Source of the DNA: a virus
IMG/VR virus record: IMGVR_UViG_3300009034_000103
Span: 1 to 40,856 of that record
Strand: one strand, 5' to 3'
Length of the DNA stretch: 40,856 nt
Of this stretch, positions 22,717-30,341 are shown piece by piece. The notes beneath the pieces were generated by a model, which saw nothing but the letters and a program-made list of their open reading frames with translations, did not search any database and had not been told where the DNA came from. The number at the start of each line of letters is the position of its first letter. The stretch's first letter is position 1. Both the position numbers and the translations under genes were made by a program.

Positions 22717-24214
22717 ACTAACAAATCCAGCGACAAGTTTAAAAACCGCTGGAGAGTCTGCCAAGTGGTTTTGGGGGCAACCAAAGGCTTTGGCGGAACT
22801 TTGGCGTCAACAAAAAATAATGGCTTTGCTTAAAGAAGATTGTGCCTTTTTTTGTACTTTAAATCTTCGGCTGCCTACGGGCGTTTTTACAACACAGCCC
22901 TTCCAAGTTGGTTATTTACGAGACACGCATAAAAGAATTTGTGTATGTTGCGGACGTCAAGTTGGAAAAACAACTATGTCCGCTGGAAAGAACGTTCATT
23001 TCGCGTGTACTCATCCATACACAACTTCTCTCATTATTAGTCGTTCCCAACGACAGTCAATTCATATGTTTGATATCGTTAGGAACATGTTCTTTTGGAA
23101 CCCTATTTTAAAGGGCTTTTTGTCATATCCAGGCACAACACGGACAAGAATACGTCTTAAAAATCATGCCCAAATTATAGCCCTTCCCACTGGATCAGAC
23201 GGTGAAACAATATTGGGACAAACTGCCCACAAAATTACGATTGACGAAGCCAACTTCATTAAGCCATCGATAATCACCGAAGTTGTGTTCCCCATGATTT
23301 CTTCGACTGACGGTGCGTTAGACATGTTAAGCACGCCTGAATATGCCGAGCATCCGTTCATGAAAGCGTTTTATAATTATGAAGAACTGGGATATCACCA
23401 ATATCATTTTCCCAGTAGTATCGCACCATTCCCAACTAAAGAAGCCAAGTTAAGATTCTTAAAAGAACAAAAAAGAACTATCCCCGAAGATGAATATATG
23501 CGACAGTACGAAGCCATTCTTCCAGATGAAAGCAATCAGTTAATCGCTACCAGATATATCCGTAAATGTATTGACCCAACTTATACATTATACACCGAGG
23601 AAGAACTATTCGCAGAACAAGTTAGAGCAGACTTTGGCGGATATGATCCAGGCGGAAGAGTTAATCCTGCCGCTTTTGTGGCTTTAAAAAATGATAAAGC
23701 CAACGTTGAGAAAATTGATGGACGAGGGAAGCCATACAGAACAAGTCAAAAGGCTTGGCGTCTTGTATTCGTTCGAGAAAAGAAGGGAGAAGGTTATACA
23801 GAATTTACTTTATTTGTTCAAGGAGCCCAAAGTGTCCTTCACATGCGAAAACTTGGCGTGGACAGTAAAGGCCTTGGTGGACCATTATGTGAAGATTTAG
23901 AACACGCACTAGGGAAAAACCGTGTGGAAGGTTTTCCAATCGGCGATAAACTCAAAGTCGATTTGTTCAAATGGCTTCGTACATGTTTTGAACAAGGCTA
24001 CATCATTATTCCAGATGATGACAATATCATCCGCCAACTAAAAGCCCTCAAATGGAGATGGGTTGAAGTATCTACAGCGAAAGAACGTGCGGTACCAAAA
24101 CTACGTTACGACATTTATCATGGAAGTACACCCGATGACGTAGCCTTCGCAACTGCGATTGCCTTGTATGTTGCGGCTCAGAAGAGAGGCGGAAAAATGC
24201 TAAGGGCGTATTAA
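22682..24214 (+). CDS. terL: Terminase large subunit
   Basis: It has 510 residues with a TTG start. Walker A is CCGRQVGKTT (about 89-98), Walker B ITIDEAN (about 187-193) and the coupling motif LSTPE (about 218). The RNase H-like nuclease has GGYDPGG (Asp near 322), a second Asp in GVDSKGLGG and a third near PDDVAFA at the end. It packages DNA into proheads and cuts it. Packaging by headful is compatible with a circularly permuted genome, but not shown. Confidence 0.93.
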   Translation: METDVIENFVDKLTNPATSLKTAGESAKWFWGQPKALAELWRQQKIMALLKEDCAFFCTLNLRLPTGVFTTQPFQVGYLRDTHKRICVCCGRQVGKTTMSAGKNVHFACTHPYTTSLIISRSQRQSIHMFDIVRNMFFWNPILKGFLSYPGTTRTRIRLKNHAQIIALPTGSDGETILGQTAHKITIDEANFIKPSIITEVVFPMISSTDGALDMLSTPEYAEHPFMKAFYNYEELGYHQYHFPSSIAPFPTKEAKLRFLKEQKRTIPEDEYMRQYEAILPDESNQLIATRYIRKCIDPTYTLYTEEELFAEQVRADFGGYDPGGRVNPAAFVALKNDKANVEKIDGRGKPYRTSQKAWRLVFVREKKGEGYTEFTLFVQGAQSVLHMRKLGVDSKGLGGPLCEDLEHALGKNRVEGFPIGDKLKVDLFKWLRTCFEQGYIIIPDDDNIIRQLKALKWRWVEVSTAKERAVPKLRYDIYHGSTPDDVAFATAIALYVAAQKRGGKMLRAY

Positions 24215-24215
24215 C

Positions 24216-24332
24216 ATGGAAGAAGACGAAATTTGGGAAAACTGCGAAAAATGTGGGGCGTCGATAGGAAATCCTAATTTGGCAACAAAAACGAAAACTG
24301 GACTAAAATGTTTTAGGTGTGAGCAAAAATGA
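24216..24332 (+). CDS. 38-residue zinc ribbon
   Basis: It reads MEEDEIWENCEKCGA with a second CFRC knuckle near the end, giving a CxxC..CxxC zinc site. ATG 24216 begins 2 bp after the terminase stop and the TGA overlaps the next ATG. It could assist packaging or simply bind nucleic acid. Confidence 0.62.
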   Translation: MEEDEIWENCEKCGASIGNPNLATKTKTGLKCFRCEQK

Positions 24333-24928
24333 AATTCGGAATAATAGGAAGCCATTGTTCGGCGAAAACAACCACCGTGAATTACGTTCTCCAGTATTTG
24401 AAACGTAACGGCATCAAGGACGTTATGACCCGAGCCGAGGTTGCTCGACGAAGTCCATATCCACTTGATAAGGATGCCAAGAAAACGTTTAAACTTCAGT
24501 TCTGGATAACCAGTGAAACAATACGAAAGGAACTTGAACTAGAGCCACGATGTGAACATTTAATCTGCGATAGAACAGTTGTAGATCAGGTTGTATATGG
24601 ACACGATGCTCGACGCCGTAAACAAATAACTCCCGAGGAATTTAAACTGATTTATGTACTCGCAAAGAATTGGCTGGAAGCCCATCCCTACGATGTAACA
24701 TATTTGCTTTATCCAGCGGAACTTTATGCTGATAGTGTCCGTCCACTAGACCATACTTGGCAAGAAACTATCTGGCGATATTTCAAATGGTGGACTCCTA
24801 GGTTACTAGGCGAGTGGGGGTTCATAACAATCAAACATCCGCACTTAGACAAACGAATGAAAATGGTAGCAATGGATATTAAAGCCAAAATTCGTAATCC
24901 ACCATGTTCAGTTATGGGACGGGGGTGA
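24329..24928 (+). CDS. P-loop kinase-like protein
   Basis: It has 199 residues. GSHCSAKTT (residues 7-15) is a P-loop variant with an unusual CSAK core, ending in KTT. LICDRTVVDQVVYG resembles the DR box of AAA_28/NadR-like and thymidylate-kinase-like nucleoside kinases. SVRPLDHTWQETI may be the lid. It probably phosphorylates a nucleoside or nucleotide; with the dNMP kinase at 21571 it makes a second kinase in this genome. The substrate is unknown. Confidence 0.68.
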   Translation: MKFGIIGSHCSAKTTTVNYVLQYLKRNGIKDVMTRAEVARRSPYPLDKDAKKTFKLQFWITSETIRKELELEPRCEHLICDRTVVDQVVYGHDARRRKQITPEEFKLIYVLAKNWLEAHPYDVTYLLYPAELYADSVRPLDHTWQETIWRYFKWWTPRLLGEWGFITIKHPHLDKRMKMVAMDIKAKIRNPPCSVMGRG

Positions 24929-24941
24929 TGTTACGAAAAAA

Positions 24942-25370
24942 TTGATTCTTATTATCGCTATCATCTGCCTTGTCTCCATATTTGTTGGTGCCGCAATAAA
25001 CCAATTATTACAACACAAAGAAGTGCCTAGTTCGGGCGTCATAGCAACTGGAGATCTGGGCATTTATTGGAACATGGATTGTTCTGTTGAAGTTGTTGAT
25101 ATTTACTGGGGCACCTTGGAACCTGGAAGTAGTATTCCAAAAACACTTTACTTCCGCCATGAAGGAACAGTGGATTTCACGATGAGTTTCAATACAACAA
25201 ACTGGGAGCCAGTAAACGCTGATCAATTCATTTATATCACTTGGAACTATGATGGGACTTTCTTAATTCCAGATGAAGTCCGCGAAGTTATTTTCACCAT
25301 AACCGCCAACACAACTATTTCGGGTATAACGAACTTCAGCAATCTCATTAACATCTACACATTCATATAG
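24942..25370 (+). CDS. Secreted or membrane-anchored beta-sandwich protein
   Basis: It has 142 residues. An N-terminal hydrophobic segment (about residues 1-19) serves as signal or anchor, followed by an Ig-like beta domain. The motifs SGVIATGDLGIYW and WGTLEPGSS recall secreted proteins common in Bathyarchaeia and related archaeal genomes, from memory. It may decorate the host envelope or act in superinfection or exit. The TTG start is tentative; GGGGGTGA lies 15 bp upstream. Confidence 0.65.
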   Translation: MILIIAIICLVSIFVGAAINQLLQHKEVPSSGVIATGDLGIYWNMDCSVEVVDIYWGTLEPGSSIPKTLYFRHEGTVDFTMSFNTTNWEPVNADQFIYITWNYDGTFLIPDEVREVIFTITANTTISGITNFSNLINIYTFI

Positions 25371-25381
25371 GAGGTGAGAAA

Positions 25382-25723
25382 GTGCCATACATAAAAGAAG
25401 AACGGAGACCCGATTTAGACCCAACTCTGCAAGAACTTTGGAACATTTTAATAAGAAGAAAAATTGAAGAAAAAGTTTCACACTTTGAGCCTACAGAGTG
25501 GAGCGAAGAAAAAACACTTGATGAAATAAAAGGTGATGTCAACTACTGCATGACAAAACTTCTTGTGACTATGCTAAAAAAGTTTGGAAAAGGCTATGCT
25601 AATTTATCAAACATACGCGCCATTCCACAAGATGTTCACGACGAATTTGAAGAACAATTTATGAAGCCATACGAAAAGAAAAAAAGAGAGGAGAATGGAG
25701 AAGTTCTTCCGTTGGCGGTTTAG
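25382..25723 (+). CDS. Conserved phage protein (DUF6899-like)
   Basis: It has 113 residues. It starts MPYIKEERRPDLDPTLQEL, has a DVNYCMTKLL near the middle (the GDLNYxIT pattern) and ends PYEKKKREENGEVLPL. This set of short motifs is seen in a small family widespread in tailed viruses, of unknown function. GTG 25382 follows a perfect GGAGGTGAGAAA. Confidence 0.7.
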   Translation: MPYIKEERRPDLDPTLQELWNILIRRKIEEKVSHFEPTEWSEEKTLDEIKGDVNYCMTKLLVTMLKKFGKGYANLSNIRAIPQDVHDEFEEQFMKPYEKKKREENGEVLPLAV

Positions 25724-25908
25724 CCGTTCGTTAATCTCTTGATGCCGTAAAGACAGCAAAGTGTCGCACAGATAACTATGACAATTTGCGTTCCCACATC
25801 AAGAGCGAACAACACTCTAAATCCGCCTTCCCATATATCTTCGAGTCCCATGGTTTTTTCCTCAAAAGTATCGGGAAAAGATAATTTAAGTTCTTTTGTA
25901 CGTCCCAT
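25720..25908 (-). CDS. Single-pass membrane protein, leaderless
   Basis: It has 62 residues. A charged N-terminus is followed by a hydrophobic helix (about 35-55). It is convergent with the gene at 25382, overlapping by 4 bp. No ribosome-binding site precedes ATG 25908, which lies 27 bp from the centre of the TTTAAA at 25933-25938, so the transcript should start at the ATG. It shares that TATA box with the RNA on the other strand. Confidence 0.6.
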   Translation of the reverse strand: MGRTKELKLSFPDTFEEKTMGLEDIWEGGFRVLFALDVGTQIVIVICATLCCLYGIKRLTNG

Positions 25909-25930
25909 TTACGACAGACATAATAAGAAA

Positions 25931-25938
25931 AATTTAAA
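25931..25938. promoter_or_regulatory. Shared bidirectional TATA box
   Basis: AATTTAAA has a palindromic TTTAAA centred at 25935.5. The ATG of the leftward gene (25908) and the first paired base of the rightward structured RNA (25962) are both about 27 bp away. That is the normal archaeal TATA-to-start distance in both directions. Confidence 0.6.
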
Positions 25939-25961
25939 AGGCATAATAATCTTAATGTAAA

Positions 25962-26067
25962 TAGGTAGGAGCTTGTTGGCAAGTCACCGCGGCAAGCATG
26001 TGATGTTGGCGCCCATGCGCTAACAACTTTAAACGAGGCGTCGGTGCACGCCTACCTACCTACTTTT
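25962..26067 (+). ncRNA. Cloverleaf-like small RNA (about 101-106 nt)
   Basis: TAGGTAGG (25962-25969) pairs with CCTACCTA (26055-26062) as a closing stem. Inside are three arms: GCTTG/CAAGC (25971-25975 with 25993-25997), GTTGGCGC/GCGCTAAC (26005-26012 with 26017-26024, one G-T, 4-nt loop) and AGGCGT/ACGCCT (26036-26041 with 26048-26053). TTTT follows at 26064-26067. A TATA box lies 27 bp upstream. It is not a tRNA: no T-loop sequence, wrong loop sizes. No protein frame is credible here. Its function is unknown. Confidence 0.72.
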
Positions 26068-26102
26068 ATTGTGACGTAACCTTGTTATAATGTAATAAAT
26101 AC

Positions 26103-26148
26103 TGGCCTATTAAGCCCACTTATGTTTAAAAGATGGCTAGTTAGGCCA
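26103..26148. repeat. Paired-dyad element, copy B
   Basis: TGGCCTATTAAGCCC (26103-26117) and TGGCTAGTTAGGCCA (26134-26148) are centred 31 bp apart. The outer ATACTGGCCTA and TAGGCCAGTAT are exact inverted repeats. Preceding AATGTAATAAATA also occurs next to copy C in inverted orientation. It lies 36 bp beyond the T tract of the cloverleaf RNA and just past the stop of the leftward gene at 26172. Confidence 0.75.
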
Positions 26149-26171
26149 GTATATACCGTATGTTTAAAGGG

Positions 26172-26480
26172 CTAGGCCAATAACCATTCGCCAAATATTT
26201 TCCAACCAAACATGTTATAACCAGTTACATGTTTCAGATGGTCACCTTTTTTTGGAATCTGCGGAAAATCAACAAGTTCGCATGTTTGATGTGTTTGATC
26301 CTCGAATACAAAAGTAATCCGATGATAATAATGTGTCGAAATAAACACTTGGTTTATTTTGCGGTATTCCACTTTGGTTTCGATAATATTAAAAAGTGCA
26401 AACACAAGTGATGCTCCAGAACCAATAATAATGATAAAAGTAAAGCCCACTATGAGACCCTCCTTTAATCCTTGATTCAT
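26172..26480 (-). CDS. Membrane-anchored small protein
   Basis: It has 102 residues. A hydrophobic helix spans about 8-32. The cytosolic or external part has strands (QVFISTHYYHRITFVF) and a Trp-rich end. It is the last gene of a leftward membrane-protein operon and overlaps the upstream gene by 4 bp. Its function is unknown. Confidence 0.62.
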   Translation of the reverse strand: MNQGLKEGLIVGFTFIIIIGSGASLVFALFNIIETKVEYRKINQVFISTHYYHRITFVFEDQTHQTCELVDFPQIPKKGDHLKHVTGYNMFGWKIFGEWLLA

Positions 26481-26734
26481 TCTTTAAAACCACCGTAAAA
26501 AAATATCGAGCCTTTGGTTGGTTGAACCATACAATTTAATGCCATTTCAAGATCCACGGAGACGTGACCATTCACAACGATTATATCCGCGACTCGTCCG
26601 CGTAACGCTGTTTCTTGTGGATCAAAAAATACGTCAAGTCTATCTTTGTGAAATATGTAAATGATTGGTTTACTATAATCATTCGCACGTCTAATTGTTA
26701 ATCTGTCGTTTCGGGAAATTACGTCGACTTTCAT
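26477..26734 (-). CDS. Hypothetical beta-rich protein
   Basis: It has 85 residues, with strands MKVDVISRND, RLTIRR and PIIYIFHKD and a C-terminal GSIFFYGG. There is no cysteine cluster and no membrane helix. ATG 26734 overlaps the upstream TGA (ATGA). It is not recognised. Confidence 0.6.
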   Translation of the reverse strand: MKVDVISRNDRLTIRRANDYSKPIIYIFHKDRLDVFFDPQETALRGRVADIIVVNGHVSVDLEMALNCMVQPTKGSIFFYGGFKE

Positions 26735-26847
26735 TCCTTCACTTCCTTCCGTTCCTTTCTTTGTTTAACAATATCCCGAATTATACCAAAACTGCATAGT
26801 GCCATACCGATAACAGAGAGAACAACAACGACAATTTTAGCGTTCAT
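26731..26847 (-). CDS. 38-residue membrane peptide
   Basis: The frame reads MNAKIVVVVLSVIGMALC, then a basic tail (KQRKERKEVKE). It is a single transmembrane helix with a positive C-terminus. ATG 26847 is preceded by GTGAAGAA and the TGA overlaps the next ATG. Small membrane peptides of this sort may modulate the envelope. Confidence 0.6.
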   Translation of the reverse strand: MNAKIVVVVLSVIGMALCSFGIIRDIVKQRKERKEVKE

Positions 26848-26851
26848 TTCT

Positions 26852-27061
26852 TCACTTCACTTCTGTGTTATCTTTATAAATTTGATAAAACAGACCACTA
26901 AAGAAAAGAATACAGCCAATAAGTAATAATAGCATTACCCAATTTCTATCTGTTATCAAAAAAAGAAACGAAACAATTAGAACAAAACTAAGAAATCCTA
27001 TTCCAAGTATCGCAAGAATTATTATACCAATGAACAATATCCAATTTATACCATAAGGCAT
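26852..27061 (-). CDS. Two-helix membrane protein
   Basis: It has 69 residues from ATG 27061, chosen for the GTGA signal 7 bp upstream. Two or three hydrophobic segments fill residues 5-60, almost without polar residues except a central TDRNW. The holin-like shape cannot be confirmed. It follows a terminator, so it may start a separate transcript. Confidence 0.62.
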   Translation of the reverse strand: MPYGINWILFIGIIILAILGIGFLSFVLIVSFLFLITDRNWVMLLLLIGCILFFSGLFYQIYKDNTEVK

Positions 27062-27080
27062 TTTAAATTCACTCGACTCC

Positions 27081-27117
27081 AAAAAAAATGGGAGTTTCGG
27101 CTAGAGTTTCACTAGCC
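27081..27117 (-). terminator. Hairpin plus T8 terminator
   Basis: On the transcribed strand GGCTAG (27117-27112) pairs with CTAGCC (27104-27099) around a 7-nt loop, and eight Ts follow at 27088-27081. It lies between the membrane genes at 27137 and 27061. Confidence 0.6.
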
Positions 27118-27136
27118 ATCTTCAGGAGTGTTTACG

Positions 27137-27562
27137 TTACGTGGGTTTTTGTGCTTCCTCTACCGTTACCCAGCCCAGTTTCACCGCGATGGCTTTAATT
27201 GTCCAGTAGACCCACACGGTTATTCCAACATTCGCAAGCCACACTTGGATAGTAGCGTAATCCCATCCAACCTCAACGGTGATAACTCCAACGATGATTG
27301 ACAGCACTAAGGTGGTAAGGAACTTAACAAGTTCAAAGTCTTCGGGTGGTGTATTGCGGAGGTAGCCAAGCATACATGTGGCAAAGGCTATGACAAAGGA
27401 TGACGGAATAATCAAACCGATCTGCCCTAGGAAATCGCTGAGTGGCGATGAACCTTCGACAGCTGTTTGATTTTGGGCTAGAACTATAGGCGCGGCTGTC
27501 AATATGACAAGTACCGCGAACCAAACGATCAAAGGTATTGCCTTTTTCTTCAGCCTTATCAC
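27137..27562 (-). CDS. Multi-pass membrane protein with signal-like N-terminus
   Basis: It has about 141 residues. A basic LKKK start and hydrophobic helix ending in VLAQ look like a signal anchor. Three more hydrophobic segments follow (about 58-74, 84-102, 110-130). The start is unclear: GTG 27562 overlaps a perfect GGGAGGTG; CTG 27553 has normal spacing. A longer frame to 27658 exists but overlaps the previous gene. A holin-like or envelope role is possible. Confidence 0.6.
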   Translation of the reverse strand: MIRLKKKAIPLIVWFAVLVILTAAPIVLAQNQTAVEGSSPLSDFLGQIGLIIPSSFVIAFATCMLGYLRNTPPEDFELVKFLTTLVLSIIVGVITVEVGWDYATIQVWLANVGITVWVYWTIKAIAVKLGWVTVEEAQKPT

Positions 27563-27588
27563 CTCCCGTCGGATTTGATATGGCGTAA

Positions 27589-27960
27589 CTACCAAGGTAG
27601 ATTTGCCAATGTGATGGGTTTGGTTTGATCTACGTTTTCGAAGGCGTACTGCCACCAATTTTTGACTTTACGAACGCATACAACGTCTGCAATGGTATTA
27701 ATGGTCATTTCCCTTAGTTTATCTTTAAGCATTGTGTGCCTAGTGGAGATCATATATTTCTTTCCAGTTTCGTACTCCTTATCTGTTGTCTCCAATAACT
27801 CAACAGGGCAAAAAGTTGATATCCCTGGAAACTTCCCTTTTTCAATAGCCACTTCTCTTGTTTCACCGATTTTTTTGATTCTATAGCCAATTACGGTTCC
27901 ATCTTCAAGAGGGCGTTTGATATTTAAGAACGGTAGACGTTCCTGTGTGGCTTTTGCCAT
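27589..27960 (-). CDS. Hypothetical protein in the portal operon
   Basis: It has 123 residues, alpha/beta. It contains GYRIKKIGETREVAI, two cysteines and a YETGKKYMISTRH strand near residue 70. It lies downstream of the MuF-like gene and ends with TAG. A minor virion or neck role is possible from position only; no family is recognised. Confidence 0.6.
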   Translation of the reverse strand: MAKATQERLPFLNIKRPLEDGTVIGYRIKKIGETREVAIEKGKFPGISTFCPVELLETTDKEYETGKKYMISTRHTMLKDKLREMTINTIADVVCVRKVKNWWQYAFENVDQTKPITLANLPW

Positions 27961-27990
27961 TTTTTTGACTTTCTTTTCAAATGTCGTTTT

Positions 27991-28044
27991 TTATGCCTCC
28001 TCATCAACTATTTCTTCTTCGTCTTCTTGTTCAACTGATTCCAT
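27991..28044 (-). CDS. Possible 17-residue acidic peptide
   Basis: ATG 28044 to TAA 27993-27991 encodes a peptide with ten Glu/Asp among 17 residues, behind GTGAGG. It fills part of the gap between the MuF-like gene and the next gene. Very short frames are easily chance; coding is uncertain. Confidence 0.25.
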   Translation of the reverse strand: MESVEQEDEEEIVDEEA

Positions 28045-28054
28045 GTTTGTGTCC

Positions 28055-28549
28055 TCACATGATTTGGATTTCGGGCATAATTTCTATGCCAACAACTATC
28101 GATATGACAACAAGACGACATCTACAATTAGGATGGACGTTGGGATACCAAATTGTTTCGCTGGATCTATCTAAGTATTCAAACTCCGCTTCGGCTTCTT
28201 CGGGAGTAAATGTATCTCCATGATATGCTATACAATCATCGCAAGTTACATCATCTAGTTCTGCTTCAAAACCCAGAATGGTTTCCTCTTCCCTAGGCAG
28301 TTCCGTAGGATACCATGTTTCGTTAAGTTCATAAATCTGCCCACGGTTCACGAGATCCTGCAAAAACACGACTAAGGGCGGAACAGTCATTCCTATCCCG
28401 TCAGCGATTTCCCACAAGTCTTTTCCTGGATTTGCCTTTATGTAATTGTAAACATCCCTTAACGTCAACTTCTGTTCGACTAAATCCGCAACATCGGTGA
28501 CGTTAAGTACGCCGAGCAATTCATTAAGTTCTTTTTGTTCGTTTGTCAA
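28055..28549 (-). CDS. MuF-like minor head protein
   Basis: It has 164 residues from TTG 28549 (AGGTG 7 bp upstream). The C-terminal part has VTCDDCIAYHG and, after an acidic helix, HPNCRCRLVV. These are the C..C..hG and HpnCRC motifs of Phage Mu gpF/SPP1 gp7-type head morphogenesis proteins. The N-terminal part has a helix-rich, possibly winged-helix section. It binds the portal and may be injected with the DNA. It follows the portal gene, the usual order. Confidence 0.8.
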   Translation of the reverse strand: MTNEQKELNELLGVLNVTDVADLVEQKLTLRDVYNYIKANPGKDLWEIADGIGMTVPPLVVFLQDLVNRGQIYELNETWYPTELPREEETILGFEAELDDVTCDDCIAYHGDTFTPEEAEAEFEYLDRSSETIWYPNVHPNCRCRLVVISIVVGIEIMPEIQIM

Positions 28550-30026
28550 GTATAAACACCTTATCTTTTCCAGAGACACGTTTCATGGCTTCACGGAGTT
28601 TTGTCTCTTGCATCCAAGCTTTAGTGAAAGACTTTTTATCTTTTGTTTTTGCCAGTTTAGCAACAAACTCTGGTTTTGTAGTTTCTTCCAATGGCAGACG
28701 GCAAATTGTCCTAAGAATTTCTCTTAATTCCCAAGTGAATATGGCGCCTCCTTGCCACGAAGCAAACACAATAGGCAAGATTCTTTCTAAAGCCTCGAAG
28801 TCGAGTGGCTCTGGCATCCCCCAATTAAGACGAACATCTGCTTCGGCGGGATTAAGTTTGGCATCGTCTATTAACGGCCACCAAACGTTTTTCTCCACAA
28901 TACGTTTGATAAATCGTTGAGTGGACATAACTTTTCGTTCTGCTATTTCAATTGCGGCATTGGCGGAAGCTTCGGTGAATCCTGGAGTGGTGAACAATTT
29001 TGGAAGGGGGGTTTGCATAGCCAATATATAGCCGTTTTCTAAGTTTGCGATATAGGCATCTGCCCCTCGTGCCCGCTCGGGAACAACTTGTTTAACGTCT
29101 GCTTTTTCTATATCCGTTACAAATCTGGCACCTGAATCGGGCATCCCTTTTATAAGTTTTTGATAAGCTGACAACTTGGCGCCTGCTTCGGGAATAATCC
29201 AAAGTTCGTTGCCTTTAGCAAATTTCTCTAACCAAAGCATTTCCGCCCGTTGAGCCTTCCCGTAAACTTTATAAAATTCTTCTCTAGTTTTTCCTCCGCC
29301 TAGTGCGAGTTTCATACATACTCTGGTAAGAATGCCAAAGCCAAATGCGGAGTCACCCAGTGGATTAAAACGGAAGTGAATAATATCTTCTGGCTTTAAC
29401 GTCCTAGCATTTTCCCACTTGTAAAACAACTTATATCCTAACTTTGATAAAGGGACTCCTCGGCTGGGTTTCCAATTACGCTTAGCGCCTCTAAAAATTC
29501 TGTCTACAGCATCCAAAGGAACGTGCATTAATTTTGTTAAGTCTCCACCTGGAGCATGCCAAAAACTATTTCCATATCCAACGATTTCTTTCGTAGTTGC
29601 TTTAAGAAGACCATCCATGTTAATAAGTTCGCAGTAATCTTCAACAATTTCTTGAGGGGTTTTTTTTCCCCCTCCTTCAAGTTCAGCGACTCCTTCATAA
29701 GCTTCGTTGGCGGTTGTATGAAATCCAGCGCCCATTATTTGATCGGTGATGAAGTCGACACATGAGCCTGCCATAGGATCTGCCGCATAAAGAGCCATCT
29801 GCGTTCCAAATGGAACCAACGGCGTTTCTCCAGATGTCGCTTCGAATATTGGAAGCGATATTTCTGCGTCTCCGCCTTTAATATAGGCTTCTAAAATTCT
29901 TTTTCCAAAACGGGAACGTGCTCTTATGCCTTCCCATCCATTACCAATAAAATCGAGGACTCGTTGTGATGCGGTTTTTGGATTTGCGTCGTCGTATTTA
30001 TCCTCTGGCTGATCTAATTTTACCAC
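28524..30026 (-). CDS. Portal protein
   Basis: It has 500 residues with GTG 30026 behind GGGGAGAG. Features typical of SPP1/HK97-like portals: PMAGSCVDFITDQIMGAG near 90, YGNSFWH near 150, PEDIIHFRFNPLGDSAFG near 215 and the long helical clip-crown region after 330, ending in a basic tail. It forms the dodecameric ring for DNA entry at the head vertex. It is transcribed leftward, away from the capsid genes at 30342, which is unusual. Confidence 0.88.
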   Translation of the reverse strand: MVKLDQPEDKYDDANPKTASQRVLDFIGNGWEGIRARSRFGKRILEAYIKGGDAEISLPIFEATSGETPLVPFGTQMALYAADPMAGSCVDFITDQIMGAGFHTTANEAYEGVAELEGGGKKTPQEIVEDYCELINMDGLLKATTKEIVGYGNSFWHAPGGDLTKLMHVPLDAVDRIFRGAKRNWKPSRGVPLSKLGYKLFYKWENARTLKPEDIIHFRFNPLGDSAFGFGILTRVCMKLALGGGKTREEFYKVYGKAQRAEMLWLEKFAKGNELWIIPEAGAKLSAYQKLIKGMPDSGARFVTDIEKADVKQVVPERARGADAYIANLENGYILAMQTPLPKLFTTPGFTEASANAAIEIAERKVMSTQRFIKRIVEKNVWWPLIDDAKLNPAEADVRLNWGMPEPLDFEALERILPIVFASWQGGAIFTWELREILRTICRLPLEETTKPEFVAKLAKTKDKKSFTKAWMQETKLREAMKRVSGKDKVFILDKRTKRT

Positions 30027-30165
30027 GTAATCTCTCCCCTTTTTTCCATGATCGTAAACCCAATTTTACAAGTGTTCTGCAAAAAGTTGCCCGTTTAAAG
30101 TCCCCTCGAACATCATCTATTTCATTTAATGTCTGATCATCCAAATAAACTGGGACACGACCCAT
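29998..30165 (-). CDS. Ribbon-helix-helix regulator
   Basis: It has 55 residues from ATG 30165 behind AGGAGG. VPVYLDDQTLNEIDDVRG..RATFCRTLVKLGL is a CopG/Arc-type strand plus two helices, followed by an Arg/Lys-rich tail. Such proteins bind short repeats spaced one helical turn apart. Three TTGGxACT repeats at exact 10-bp spacing lie directly upstream, so autoregulation is likely. It is the first gene of the portal operon. Confidence 0.8.
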   Translation of the reverse strand: MGRVPVYLDDQTLNEIDDVRGDFKRATFCRTLVKLGLRSWKKGERLRGKIRSARG

Positions 30166-30200
30166 TATAAGCCTCCTAAAAACAAAATACAACTTTAACA

Positions 30201-30328
30201 TATTTAAACGTTATTATTTTACGATTCTTTTTGGGACTCTTTGGCACTGATTGGCACTATTTGTGATTAATGTTTATATATGGTCCTAACGTTAAGATTT
30301 ATCGTTTAAACTAAACTTAAAGTTTAGT
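30201..30328. promoter_or_regulatory. Divergent promoter and operator region II
   Basis: TATTTAAACGTTA (30201-30213) faces the portal operon and TTAATGTTTATATATGGTCC (30267-30286) faces the capsid operon. Between them are three repeats, TTGGGACTCT, TTGGCACTGA and TTGGCACTAT (30231-30260), with exact 10-bp period. A perfect 9-bp-arm palindrome (ACTAAACTT centred on 30319) follows. TATA boxes, spacing and TTGGGACT sites match region I at 16611-16697. Confidence 0.8.
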
Positions 30329-30341
30329 GGAGTTTTAGAAT

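Noticed and set aside
25962-26062. Canonical tRNA gene
   Set aside because: The closing stem is 8 bp, the middle arm has a 4-nt loop and there is no T-loop consensus; the linker lengths do not fit a tRNA.
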